Shown here in pieces: positions 11,874 to 24,250 of a stretch of 64,000 nucleotides of DNA; positions within the stretch are counted from its first letter, which is position 1, and each line of letters begins with the position of its first letter. The notes below the pieces were generated by a model, which saw only the letters and a list, made by a program, of their open reading frames with translations, was not told the DNA's origin and made no database searches. The DNA comes from Lepidonotus clava (taxonomy: Eukaryota; Annelida; Polychaeta; Phyllodocida; Polynoidae). The position numbers were made by a program, and so were the translations under genes. Where the stretch lies: assembly GCA_936440205.1 (NCBI GenBank), contig OW387139.1, forward strand, positions 24,020,378-24,084,377. Reading direction: 5' to 3'.

Positions 11874-14800
11874 TATATTATAGACAGCTTAAAGAACGAG
11901 TTGCATATCTTTAGATCTAGCATGGTTTAACATGGTTTAGGTTTTCATATATATTCAAGTTAATAACCATGTTTACTGCATACGTATAGACGCCTGTAGT
12001 TAATGTTTTTGTTTCTGATCACCTTTACCCCACTTTCCAACCCTAGGTTCTGACCCCAAAGAGATGATCAATAGACTCAGTGTGCGTGCAGAAGTCGGTG
12101 CCGGGGAGGCCGGGTGTCTGTAGGTCAGTGGACTGACCAGCGGCCCACACACGGCCCCTGGTCAGTCTGCCAACTGCCGCGGTCACTATTGACACGGCCA
12201 GTGTATATTTCATGCAGGAGGATAGTATCCCTGGCCCTGGTCAACGGATCGATAGATGGCGGCGCGTAACATAACTCAACCCGTGCCCCACGTCAATGGG
12301 TGGGCGCTGGTCGAGCAGGTCTGCGCCCACTCTGAACCACGCCAGGGATCGTATAACCACTTGGTATTGAAGATTAAGCAGGCTAATTGCAACTCTGAAG
12401 TATAGTTTGTCGTTGATATGTATGTAAATATGCAAAAGAACGTGCCCTGTCGACCATGCGATGACCATTGAGACGGACGTACCTGATAGAAATTCCAGAT
12501 TTCATATACTACTTCTTGTACCTCGAACAGATGTCAAATAACTGCTGATCGATGGCGTTTGCGATTGCACTGTACGGACTTTGGACTCCAAAACACTTGA
12601 CCCAGGCTCAATTCTAGTCCATCAACCAAACAAATGTATTTAGCTTTTCCCTACCAACTTCGTTCTACAGTGTTGTAGGTGCCTGGTTCTTCAGGCTTGT
12701 GGCCCTTTGTTTGTCACGGCCCACCGCGTCTTTGTTTTACATAGTACGTACAATCAAGTCCCTTTTTTCTGCATTGATGTATATCTAGCCGTGCTGTGAG
12801 ATCTGACCGTCCCCCTGCTGGTAGTGGGGAGGACGACTTGACGATAGCTTTGTGCGCGGTATCGATCTGGCTACATTAGGTGTTGTAACAGTTGGCAGGC
12901 CACACAAAGACAGGGTTGACTATGGGGGTAGGCGCTGACTCGGAGACAAGGCAAGGTTGGTGGGGGCAGGGCCGGTAAGGGATGGGGAGTTGGGGCTGGG
13001 CAGGGAGGGGGTGTTGGTGGCGCTGGGGGCGGGGTGCTGGGGGGACATGCTATCCCCCTGTCACCTGGCTTTGGCCACCAGGCACCTGGGCCACCACAGC
13101 CTTGCGTGACCGCCTCCTGTGTGTAGCCAGAGGCACCAGCCACGTCCAGGCCTATACAGGACCACCCCACCCCCTCCCAAGGCCCACCCGTGGCCCGGGC
13201 CGTCACCAATAAGGTTCGGGGCCACAGCCAAGGACGCCCACGCAGGGGAAGACCTTCCAGCCAACTCCAGGCCGTGACACCACCAGCGCCGAGCCTCCAG
13301 GTCAGGGGCCGCCGACCGCCGGTGCTGCCAGAAGGCTTGAGGCTACAGGAGGAGGGGACCGGCTAGCCAGTAGCCGCTAGCACTGACTAGATTATCAAAC
13401 GATGACCTATGCTATTGCTATGACCACTGCTTTCAAGTAGAAAACTTTTAGGCCAACTTCCATTCTGTCAGTGACAGACGATGGTAGGCACGTTAGTCTA
13501 CACAAGTCATGTAGAACGATGTAGGTTGGGATCACACTTATTTCCCATTATGTATTTACTACTACAAAACTATTATTTCCGAAATACAAAATTTCAAAAA
13601 CAAATTAACAGATTCATTCATAAATATAGTTTTACAATGTTTGGCGACAATTAACCATCGCCAGCTGCTGTATGCCAACAAATCATAGTCAACAATAATC
13701 TGAACAGAGACAAGGATCTCAAAACTGACCCTCCTGCTGAACCGTTAATGCCATCATGAATTCTATACAGAGCCATTCAAAACTGATAAGATAAGAGTCA
13801 ATATTGAGACCACAGGGTTGAGTCGTCATTAAATTGAAAAAAAAAAACTAATCAAAAAGTTTCCCACTGCATTTAGAAATATAATTAATAATGGCAGGTG
13901 AAAGACACAAATATATAAGTTACATCAAAAAAGATAGATTTCCTTGAGGGTAACACCACTGAGAGTGTTAATGTCGTAGCAGTATATAGGTGCACATGGC
14001 GAGGGTTGGGAGCCGTTGGTAACAATGGGGAGGTGCTCCTAGTTGCTCAATGTCACTCAGACCTGCTCCTAGCCATGACAAGGGGTCCTCGGAGACTTTG
14101 CATGTAGAAGATCAATGAAGTGGGACCGTCCCTAGATATAGAACCCCGGAGGACACCACACTCCGCACCCCTAGTCGTGTTAAGTGAAGTCATCACGTCA
14201 TACAGTGAAAAGGGTTAAGTAACACCTGACACAGTCACTGCCACAAGGGTTAACGCCTCTGACAGAGCGCGTCAGGTCTCGCCAATAGGGGGGATAGAAG
14301 GAGGGGTGCTTATATGTCTGCAGGCCTACCTCCGTACCCCGACCCTCGTCATTCTCCGCCACCTTTTACTGCGGTTAGATCTACCTAATACATGGCCCTA
14401 GTTACCTTATTGTCGTATGGATCAAAAGTGCACAGTTACTGATAAGGCCAACAAAGAATTGCGGCTTACAGATTAGTACCATTGTTGTCCCTGCCTGCCA
14501 CACATAACAATGAATATATTTTCTTTGTGCCCCTGAAATTCTTTCCAACTTACCATTTACATTTAGACTGGATCAAAGGCTTGTGAATTAGTTGTTCTGT
14601 ACTAATAAGGTTTGCATTGTTTTTAGGCTGGGAGCAGCTGTAGACCCGACGCACCCCCTCGAGGGGAGATGGCGAGTTTCCTTTAAACTTTTCACAAACA
14701 GAAGGTGAAACTTTGAAGCAAAATACAAAAGATCAAAGGCTAGGCCCGTAGGCGGGGTTAGACAATGGGGCAGAGAGGTGTTCACTTTGTCGAGATCTGC

Positions 14801-16095
14801 GCCGAGTCATGATCACCTTTCTCCACCAAACCTTCACAAGATAGGCCTCGCCCGTGTCGAGCAGTAAATACAAACCTGGACTCATTAACCTATATCTCGT
14901 CTGCATTTTTACTCTGTTGAAAAGGCTGGTGTAATCTTCACGCAGATTGTAGCAACAGACAGCGTGTCATTTCAATAGGGTTGTCGAGGAAATGCTGTTC
15001 TTACTCAACCGGAGACGTTAGCGACTCGGTGCTAATTCTAGATCAAGATTTAAGTTGCTCCACAGGGCTATAGTGTTTTAAAAGTTGATTTATCTTTGGA
15101 CTCAATGACACTGTGTTGACTTTACGTTACAGTTCTGAATATAATTCAATGTTAGCAGCGTAGCCTTGTCAGTTGCTAAAATAGACCTAATGCGCCTTGA
15201 CTCCAGCACTGGGAGTGAAGATAAAACCATGGACCTTGCCACTTAGACCCTGGAGAAGGCGATCATACGTAATCTACAATGGGCCAGCCCCCACAAAGAC
15301 CTGATGAGAATAGATGGGGTTTTGACGGAGACAGGAGCTTATGTCAAAAATCAGAGCATAGAGGGCATGGGTAAGGCTGCTCGGAAGAGGTCGCTTCTCT
15401 CCAGTCTGTGGTACCATAAAAGCGGGGCGCACAACGTAATATCCTCCCATTATCACCCGACTTCTTTGACATGGCGACGATTACTTTTTATTGAGACATC
15501 CAGGGGTGGGGCGGCGACCTGTGTCTCCGGGAGGATCACTTTCAGACGGTCACAAAGGCCACTCGTCGCCGCAGCGTCGGGAGGACGTCACCCAATGATT
15601 TATATACCCTGCTTTACGTGGTCGGGGGTACTACCTCTAAAGTGTTCCCGTCATGGCTTACCAGGGTAGGGAAACAGCAGTGAGTAGTAATGAGAAGTTA
15701 GGGCTGGGAGTTGGGGTTCTCTCGGGCCGTTGTGAGCTGCTGGCTGTTTGCCCTGATCAACCCGTTCAATCATGATTGATGCCAGGCTCGCGTTAAAGGC
15801 CATCTTATTGTCTGGGTTTACCCCTCCATGTAATGGTGTAATGATTAGCGTGGAAAGAACAGAAATAAAATTTTCTGCCGTACCTACCATACTTATATAT
15901 TACGTACCAATATACAAGTGAGTCAACTTTGTGTAAAAAGCAGTATCACAGTGAAAGATGCTCTATGATAAGGAACAGCTGTACATTGTGAATGCACCAA
16001 AAAGGTGTTTGATTGGCTTGACACAGGGAATATTGGAGATCAAGTTTCTCCCCTAAATTTTGAGTTCTAATTCAAAGCAAAGTAGATACTTATAT
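11874..16095. other. Noncoding, AT-rich with GC islands
   Basis: No gene is recognised. GC-rich islands lie at about 12080-12340 and 12880-13380; the second is G-rich on the plus strand. The segment 13400-16000 is mostly AT-rich, with scattered short open frames that have no domain. Confidence 0.4.
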
Positions 16096-16178
16096 TGGTA
16101 GAAGGTCATATAGTGCCTGACTTTAAGCACGACGTAATGGTAGAAGGTCATAATAGTGCCTGTGTTTAAGTTTGACGG
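16096..16178. repeat. Two-copy 42-bp tandem duplication
   Basis: The unit beginning TGGTAGAAGGTCATA is repeated once with a 42-base period, with several substitutions. Both copies continue into a TAGTGCCTG...TTTAAG segment. It is a small local duplication. Confidence 0.75.
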
Positions 16179-16259
16179 TTTCCTATGCTTATCCCTTTTC
16201 TAGTACGTATCCTGGCAGTATCGGTAGAGATGGGATAGTTCATAGATAACGATTAATCT

Positions 16260-16660
16260 CAGAGGAAATCCCAGCCGGACCAGCCCTGCGCGCAGGGCGA
16301 CACTACAAAGCCGCCTGTGCCCTCAGGCGCGGCGCGGGGCGCGCGGCACCGCCGGCCGCGGCGCGGCGACCCGCGCGATGTTGTTTGCGCGGCGCGGCGT
16401 GAGCGGGGTGGCAAACGCAGCGCGTTTGTGGTCCAACAAAGACAGAGATAACGCGCCGATCCCTGCACGGGATCCAGCCTTTTGTAGAAGGGGAAATCAA
16501 ACAGGGGCCGGAGGGAGGGGCCGCCGGGAGGGGCCGTGCTGGGACCAGTTGGGGCCGGCGCTGACCCCGCGCCGCCCGCTCCAGATGGTCGGCGCGCGGC
16601 CACAATGCGGGCGGCGCGCAGCTGATGAAATTAAGGCCGGCGCGGACGCGGCACGCTTGC
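16260..16660. promoter_or_regulatory. CpG-dense island
   Basis: Very high density of CpG and GCGC motifs, far above the AT-rich flanks. Open frames on both strands (for example 151 codons on the minus strand at 16303-16758) are explained by composition. CpG density at this level suggests an unmethylated regulatory island or a promoter. No TATA box, initiator or first exon could be assigned, so the function is inference. Confidence 0.4.
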
Positions 16661-16799
16661 ATTGCAATTACCGTGTGGGTGTTGACTTGAAATGGAGAAG
16701 GGGTGTGCATAAAATTGGCGCGTAACGATGACAGTAGTGGTACTGGGGTGTGGATCAAAGCTTGGGGAGGTGAGAGAAGGTTATGTAATCTGACGAGTT

Positions 16800-16870
16800 G
16801 GGTGGGGATTGGGACGGGGTATGGGGTAGGGACTGGGTACGGGGTAGTGGGGGGGAGGGGGGGGGCCGCA
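16800..16870 (+). repeat. G-rich tract with GGGGTA/GGGGA motifs
   Basis: Repeated short G runs separated by one to five bases, ending in long G runs at about 16848-16864. The spacing would allow a G-quadruplex on the plus strand. It is a simple-sequence region rather than a gene. Confidence 0.6.
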
Positions 16871-17236
16871 GGTTACAGAAACAGGAGAGGGGGAGTGGGG
16901 CTGCCAAGTAACACACCACTCTCACTGCCTCTCACAGGCCTATGGAGGTGGTGGTGGGGTAAGGGGTGTAAACAGTGAATACTGGAATAAACAACCATCA
17001 CCACCCACCTACCCGCCGACACACACTCCACACAATACCCAGCCGCTCTCACCCAGCCCGTCCACGACAGGGTCGAACTGCTCATATCTTTAGATACCCG
17101 CTCCCTTGAGGCCACCGAGAAGATCCTCATGCAGAGAGGTGTGCTGGATTCCCCCTGTGCGCCGTGTAGGTGCTATACTCCCCCAGTGGACGCGGCGGGC
17201 CTTTCTCTAACCACATTAACCCCTGCCTACCCACAG

Positions 17237-17374
17237 ATAGAGCGGGCAGTGAGCAGGTCGTGTGGAGTGGTCAGCAGCGGGCGGTCAGTGTGGGGGGCTT
17301 GTGGCTGGTCAATCTGCCTGATGGGGGCCGGAGTGGTGGTGGTGGTGGTCGGGGGGATCTGGCCAGTCTCGGCG
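17237..17374 (+). CDS. Candidate internal exon, host gene unknown
   Basis: A pyrimidine-rich acceptor ending CCACAG precedes 138 bases that end at a GTAAGC donor. The length is a multiple of three. Two frames are open. One (phase 1 at both ends) reads VVWSGQQRAVSV and later WLVNLPDGGRSGGGGG, the other a Cys/Val-rich string. The third frame has an immediate stop. The glycine run comes from a GGT repeat at about 17332-17349. I recognise no domain. The island is GC-rich, so open frames are expected by chance, and only the paired splice signals lift this above background. Confidence 0.22.
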
Positions 17375-17997
17375 GTAAGCTTTGTTCCACTTGACTGTGA
17401 ATCATAACACCCATAACGTGCCGCCCACTCCGACTCCATCAGCTAAATGACTTTCTCGGCTTGCCGGGCTCGGTCAGTGCGCTTCACGGCCGCCGGTTCG
17501 CGCCGAGTCCATCACTTCCATCGGCCTCTGACCATTTCATCAGTTCGCTTCTGGTGGCGCGCATTAATATCCTCCAATCTGGTCTCACCCCCTCCCACGA
17601 CCTCCCGCACCCCTCCCCTTAGCGACTTCCCCTTCTCTCTAACCCTTCCATGCGCCACCCTTTTTCCCCAACGTCTGCCCTGCCAGCTCGTGTTGATTTT
17701 CTCCCCTCCCTATCATTAAATCTTGGGCATGTCCCTGCGTCAGCCTCGTCTTGTCAGTGCAATTTGGTAAATTGCATGGACTTGGGAGGATACCCATAGC
17801 CTGTGGTACAACCACCATATCTCTCCACTGCCAACCGCACTGTGCCTGTACATACTGCTATTGCGGCAAGCGGCAAGACGCGTCAATAGTATTGTTAAGC
17901 ATGCACATCACACACATATATATATGTACCTATATTACCAGCTGACCAGAGTATGGCTGTTCTCTGACACAGACCAAAACTGTACTTTACCTCCGGG
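17375..17997. other. Noncoding stretch before the minisatellite
   Basis: Pyrimidine-rich on the plus strand at about 17580-17715 (many CCC and CTC blocks), then ordinary mixed sequence. No gene, domain or repeat family is recognised. Confidence 0.45.
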
Positions 17998-17999
17998 TC

Positions 18000-19200
18000 T
18001 CCCATGTTGTTATCCAGTGTACAATTTTATTACACATAACAAGACAGAGTCTAACTGTGCACCCCCCTGTTGTTACCTATGTACTCTTTGGGCATATCCT
18101 TAGCTACCGGACAGTGTCCGCTACCCAATGTTCTGTTTAAATATACCCCAGGAATAACAGGACAGTGTCTGACTGTGCACCCCCAGCTATTACCTAGTGT
18201 ACTGTTTGGGTGCACCCCTACACATAACAGGACAGGGTCTAACTGCACACCCCCAGTTATTGTACTATTTGGGTGCACCCCTACACATAACAGGACAGGG
18301 TCTAACTGCACACCCCCAGCTATTACCTAGTGTACTGTTTGGGTGCACCCCTACACATAACAGGACAGGGTCTAACTGCACACCCCCAGTTATTGTACTA
18401 TTTGGGTGCACCCCTACACATAACAGGACAGGGTCTAACTGCACACCCCCAGTTATTGTACTGTTTGGGTACACCCCTACACATAACAAGACAGGGTCTA
18501 ACTGTGCACCCCCAGCTATTACCTAGTGTACTGTTCGGGTGCAACCCTACAGATAACAGGACAGGGTCTAACTGCACACCCCCAGTTATTGTACTATTTG
18601 GGTGCACCCCTACACATAACAAGACAGGGTCTAACTGTGCACCCCCAGCTATTACCTAGTGTACTGTTCGGGTGCAACCCTACAGATAACAGGACAGTGT
18701 CTAACTGTGCACCCCCAGCTATTACCAAGTGTACTGTTCAGGTGCACCCCTATACATAACAGGGCAGGGTCTAACTGTGCACCCCAGCTATTACCTAGTG
18801 TACTGTTCAGGTGCACCCCTACAGATAACAGGACAGTGTCTAACTGTGCACCCCCAGCTATTACCAAGTGTACTGTTCAGGTGCACCCCTATACATAACA
18901 GGACAGGGTCTAACTGCGCACCCCCAGTTATTGTACTATTCGGGTGCACCCCTACACATAACAGGACAGGGTCTAACTGTGCATCCCTCTGCTGTTACCT
19001 AGTGTACTGTTTCGGTGTACCCCCACACATCACAGGACAGGGTCTACCTGTGCACCTCAGCTATTACCTAGTGTACTTTTCGGGTGCACTCCTACACATA
19101 CCAGGACAGTAATATCTAACTGTGCACCCTCAGCTTTTACCTAGTGTACTGTTTGGGTGCACCCTTACACATAAAAGGAAGGGTCTAACTGTGCACCCCC
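18000..19200. repeat. Minisatellite, 63/70-bp units, about 17 copies
   Basis: A tandem array whose unit holds CTAACTG(T/C)GCACCCCCAG, a GTACTGTTTGGGTGCACCCC block and an ACATAACAGGACAGGG block. Units come in two lengths: 70 bp when a 7-bp ACCTAGT insert is present and 63 bp when it is absent. Between about 18190 and 18660 they alternate to give a 133-bp higher-order period. The outer units are more diverged, and the last degrades at about 19190. Open frames on both strands, with repeated peptides such as GAPLHITGQGLTAHP, follow from the 21-codon unit and should not be called genes. Confidence 0.93.
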
Positions 19201-22200
19201 CGTGCTCCGGGCACGCTGAGCGTTGGGCTGCCCCCATAGTGCCGATACGTGTCATTGTCTTACTCCCCAAGCCGGGGCTAATGTTCGAGCCATTGGTGGT
19301 CGTCCCAATGCTTTTAGCGGCTTGTTGCTGGGCGCGGGCCGTCAACCACGCGGGATCCACTGAGATCCAGACCGGAGATCCACCCTGGGTCTGCTGACAC
19401 GACCATGGGCTCACTATGGGAGACGGCGGGATCAGGACGGGGCCACCCGGGAACAACTCCGGGCTGTGGGCTTCGGCAGGACACTGTGGTACTCCAGCTG
19501 TGTCCACGGTAGATCGGGTTAATATACTGGAAAAATAGTTAATACGTTGCTATTTGGATGAGGGGACTACACGAAATCAAAGTTATTGCACAAGATAAAC
19601 TATGGGTATGACAATCTTGACCGTATTTATAATGTAGGCCTACGGTATTCATTAAAATTAGCACATAAGAATATGGGTTATTTATTTCTAAGAGTACAAT
19701 TTATGAATAATTCAAAATCAACGTATTAATTGTAGGAATTCAGGTTAAAATCAACTGTTTCACTGGCAAGAGGTACAAAATATAGGGACTAATAGCCAAC
19801 CAGGCATTTCAGTTTCGCTTGTATATAGATAACCTTGTTTAAGACTGTCCACGCTGCCTACACTGCAGAATCAGGTGAGGGTAGATCGGAAGGTGGTTAG
19901 AGGGATGGGGCTGTCCTGGCAGAAAGAGTACTTGAAGACGGGGCCGGCTGCACACCCCCGGCGCCGCGAGTCAGACCACATGGCCGGCGACAAGAGACCG
20001 GTGACAGATCTTGTACAGACCCCGGGCCGAGGTGCGGGCAGGCCCGTCAGACGTCGACAGGCCGGGCCGGTCTCGGCGGGCCTGGTCGACGCACATAGCA
20101 CAAACACCTGACAGACACAAGAAGCCTGCGGGTTCAGCATCCACGAATAAGATGAAACCAGGTAGAAAAAACACGTAAGGAAAAAAACAACCAAGAGGAT
20201 CAGGCTAATGGAAGGTATGCACGGCGCTCCGATAGAAAAAAACACACACTGATACTGATATGCTCCATTTTAAGCTCTATCTTTTTTCAAAGTATTGATT
20301 AAAAACACGCGCCACATTGAAGGACGCAACAAAGGGCTTGGGATAGGTGTTCTGGAATGTAGAAACAGTGTGTGAGATGAGAAAGCTTCCGTTTTCAGGT
20401 ATTGTGCATAATTATTCACATCCACCTTGCTAGTTCAGATCGAGATGCGATATAGATATACCGCTAGGGAAACTATCTAAACATGCCAAAACAACCCCGT
20501 ATACAGTCCCAGATAACACTTTAACGTATAACCCAAACATTTAGAATCCCCTAGGTTGTCTTTGAGACCATTCTTGATTATTTTTACTGCGAGATAATAT
20601 TTCAAGATGCAGACAGTACCGCTCCCTAGTTCGCCCATTGTCGACTAGGTGGCAGCACACAACATGAAACTATTCCCGAGCGTAACCTGTTATGTTAACT
20701 GGTTCACTGGATTATTCGTAATATCACGTCCTTTCGAAAATTAAGATATGTCGAAAAAGAAATAAAACATAAATGAAGGAGAACGAACATTTTCGGTTGC
20801 TTGAGCGTACTTTCTATTTACAGATGATTACAATGTGGGAATTAATCCTATCCAAGGAGGAGCGGTTTTTAATTTGGGATAAATTCACCGTGCAAGCAGC
20901 TTATTTTCATTTAACAGTAAGGGGCTGGTGATAGCCTTGTTCAAAGAGTTTATGGTGTTATATAGGTCTTAATGTGTTTGTTCTAGGGTGTTTGTGGGAC
21001 AGATATCACTGCCAATAAAAGTAGCTTTGGCAGATTTTAATTCCCACAGACTATGTAGGTTTTCAAACATGTGAATTTTAAGTTCGGAACAGATGTGCTC
21101 CATTAAAGAGTAGGCAATATTCTTTCATCTCGGCCACATTTTATCTAGAAATGTCAACACAGTCATATAGGTAAAGAGCAAATTTCTCAATGATTGAACG
21201 TAACATGACACGTTAAAATCGCAATCATGGACGAATTAGTTCAAATATCAACAGTGCTGTAACGCCCATTGAATGCTATATGGAAAATAGAATATAATCA
21301 CTAATAACGAACAAATTCAAACACGACGTATTTATTTATATAAACATCAACCAAAGAAAATGTGTTGTATGTTTTAATTGTAATAATTATAATGGACTAA
21401 TTGGATGTCCTAATGGACAGTACTGAAGTGGACACCGGTTGTGGCTCACACAACACATAGTTAGCGTCTTTCACTATCTGCAATCTACATATAAGCCTAA
21501 TAACTATTTTTTCTTCCACTGTTGTCCACAATGTAGGGGAGAACATGACGGGGTGAAAAATCAAACTCCTACAAATGTTATGAAATAAAAACACGTGTAG
21601 AAAATTGTGAGAAAAATGAATAAAATTAAGTTTGATTATGCGTGAGTAACATCATTGGCAAATAGCATGTCTGGTTATGAGTTCATACAGCCTACGCGTA
21701 ACCTTATCTGATGCCGGCATCTGATATTAAACACAAACTCATATACATGACCGCTATCTGTAGTCTGTAAACAAAACAATCTTTTTCTTAGACTCACTGA
21801 CATTTAAAAGACTGTGGTACAGCCTCAAATCTGGACAAACGGAAAAAGAAGGGAAAATAGCATTCATATCCGAAACTAAACCGATCCGAAAATCAAAGGA
21901 TAGAAAATGACTAAAGGGACGGTAGGCCCTATAGTTCTATAATTCCAGTAACTTGTTTTTGGACAGACATTCAAACTTCATTCATAGCTTAAATAATATG
22001 CGGAATTGTAGATCAATGCTTGGTGATATTTCTTCAGCGACAGACACGCCGTTAAGCAACAGTCATGTCAATAAACAACCCTTCATCGGCCTGTCCCACA
22101 AACAGTTCACTCAATGTACAATGTGATTCTTTGATTCCCAGAGGAGTTCTACATGATCGAAACCCCAAATGGATTTCTTTATAGGGAAGTTTAAAGACAG

Positions 22201-24250
22201 ACGTTGTGTTGAAAAAAGCTGGATACATGTTATATGTTGACCTGTCGCTTTTAGTACGAAGTCCCGTGTTTTATAATGCACCTACACGGGATCTACTTTC
22301 CCCTGTCCCCTCTCACCTCGTCTGCCACAATACCATAAAACAGAGGACACTCCGGGGACAGACACCCTGACATCCAGATCCTACACTCCCAGTGGGATTG
22401 GCTTTCTCACCTGGATGTCTCACCTGGGGGCGGCATATCAAAGGGTACTTTTGGAGTAAGCCTGCAATGTTTTCCATTTGGTCGAAGCCTACACTTCGGG
22501 AGTATTGTTTCCGACATGTCTTAGGCCGCTTCTAAAATACCAGGATTTGAGGCCAGTGTACTGAGAATTGTAGGTAATAAAATGTTATTTCTGGGGGACG
22601 GCCACGCTGTAGTCGAGTTCAGCCAGTGACAAAGACAAATTAAACACACAAAAAAGCAACACATTTAGGAAGTTTATAATTTATAGCTGTGATAATCATA
22701 AATGCAATGAACAGACATCTTCCAGATGATGGCAATGGTTTTATTCTAAAACTATCGAACTGCCTGCATTCGGAATGCAGATGAAAAAAACATATAGAGA
22801 TAAACGAAAAATGAATCAATTTGGGGGAGATAATCGCCTGATTGTATCATCTCTCGCTACACAATGACGCCATATGAATTGCAAATTGCAAATTGATCAT
22901 ACCAACAGGTAGAGAAGGTACATTACTGTGACCTATGGCCCGGCGCGCGCCGCCAACCCACCCTCCTCTTATCCCCCTGATCGCCATTTCTATAATTGTC
23001 CATCTGGCGGGCCCACAGGTAGGCTAGGCACAGGTAGGAGGACACCTCTGATGACAGCCTGCTAACTCATCGCTTCATTATTGATGAGGCCTTTTTCGCC
23101 TGATTAGACCCACAAAGGGACCAAGTGTGAATGGGTCGGGCAGGTAGGTCGCCATCGGCCCGGGCGGTTTTGGTGTCGGTTCCTCTTCAATGATTGGGGC
23201 ATTAGTAGGTGGCTGATTTGCTTTGAGTCATCCCTTAGTCCCACGGTAACGGTTACAATTGCCTGGTATTATGACCGAGCGTTCCATTTTTTTCCTCCAA
23301 GTAGAATGCGGGCAATATGCGGTTATGCGACAGGTGGGTTAACGAGGGAAGGGGGGGGGGGGGAGGTTGAAGGAGGATGTGCCATCGTTAGCATAATGGT
23401 ACACACACCTTCCTTATATATCGGCACACGTCGATTCCTTACACCTATAGGGGTAATCGTATAAATGAAGTGCACTGTATGACATTAAATTCATCGTGAA
23501 ATATAATATATATCGCTCTTATTTTCTACACTTAATACTCCAAAGTTTGCATGCTGTACATTTTCCCCCAAGCTTCTTTGTAAGAAATATTAGGAGTTAT
23601 ATATCATAATTATTTCTGTTTTATCATTGAACTGAAGGTAGGAAGGCATTATGTATCTGTATATCTGACAATATAGGCTCATACTATCGCTGTCTCAGTG
23701 ATACCAGTGCTTATGTTTATAACAAACAGTTCATCTAAAACGTTTACGATGGCTTAACAAACATCTAAATTATTCATACAAAGATCACTGAGGAACCTTT
23801 GATAGTGCGCCCAACCTATCAACATCTCTCTCTTATGGTACCACTGTAGCACTGACCACCCCCTCCCCCGCCCCTGTTCACCTAGCTCGATGACCTGGTC
23901 ACACCTTAATGACCACACCTGGACAATGGACGCTGTGATCTGCAGTGACCACACACTACGCCTGGCTGATCAAACGGACAGACTCAACCACCCGGAACTA
24001 ACGCACTTACAACTGCTAAGTGATTGTCACAGATACAGAAAGGAACCACAAGAATGAACTGGGGAAAGAACCACGGGTGCCTACCGTAATGATCTGCTAG
24101 GTGGATTGAGGTTGACTTTGAGGGGGAACATCCAAGCAGAAATAAGGTACTTTTGTCCTGATGAATAACAAATTGGTCTGTCACATTGCCACAATATGGT
24201 CCCCATGGCATTCTGTGATTCTTGTGATCAGTCCATGGAATGATTCTTTC
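19201..24250. other. Noncoding stretch
   Basis: No gene is recognised. GC-rich islands lie at about 19200-19500, 19860-20110 and 22925-23180; the rest is AT-rich. A G run sits at about 23349-23363. Open frames up to 125 codons (for example 19130-19507 minus) show no family resemblance. Confidence 0.4.

Noticed and set aside
16303-16758. 151-codon minus-strand frame
   Set aside because: It lies in a CpG-dense island where several frames on both strands are open.
18197-19112. Overlapping frames encoding repeated GAPLHITGQGLTAHP peptides
   Set aside because: They are a by-product of the tandem repeat, present on both strands; not a repeat protein.
18000-19200. Regular repeats considered as a CRISPR array
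   Set aside because: Whole units repeat with no unique spacers, and the genome is eukaryotic.
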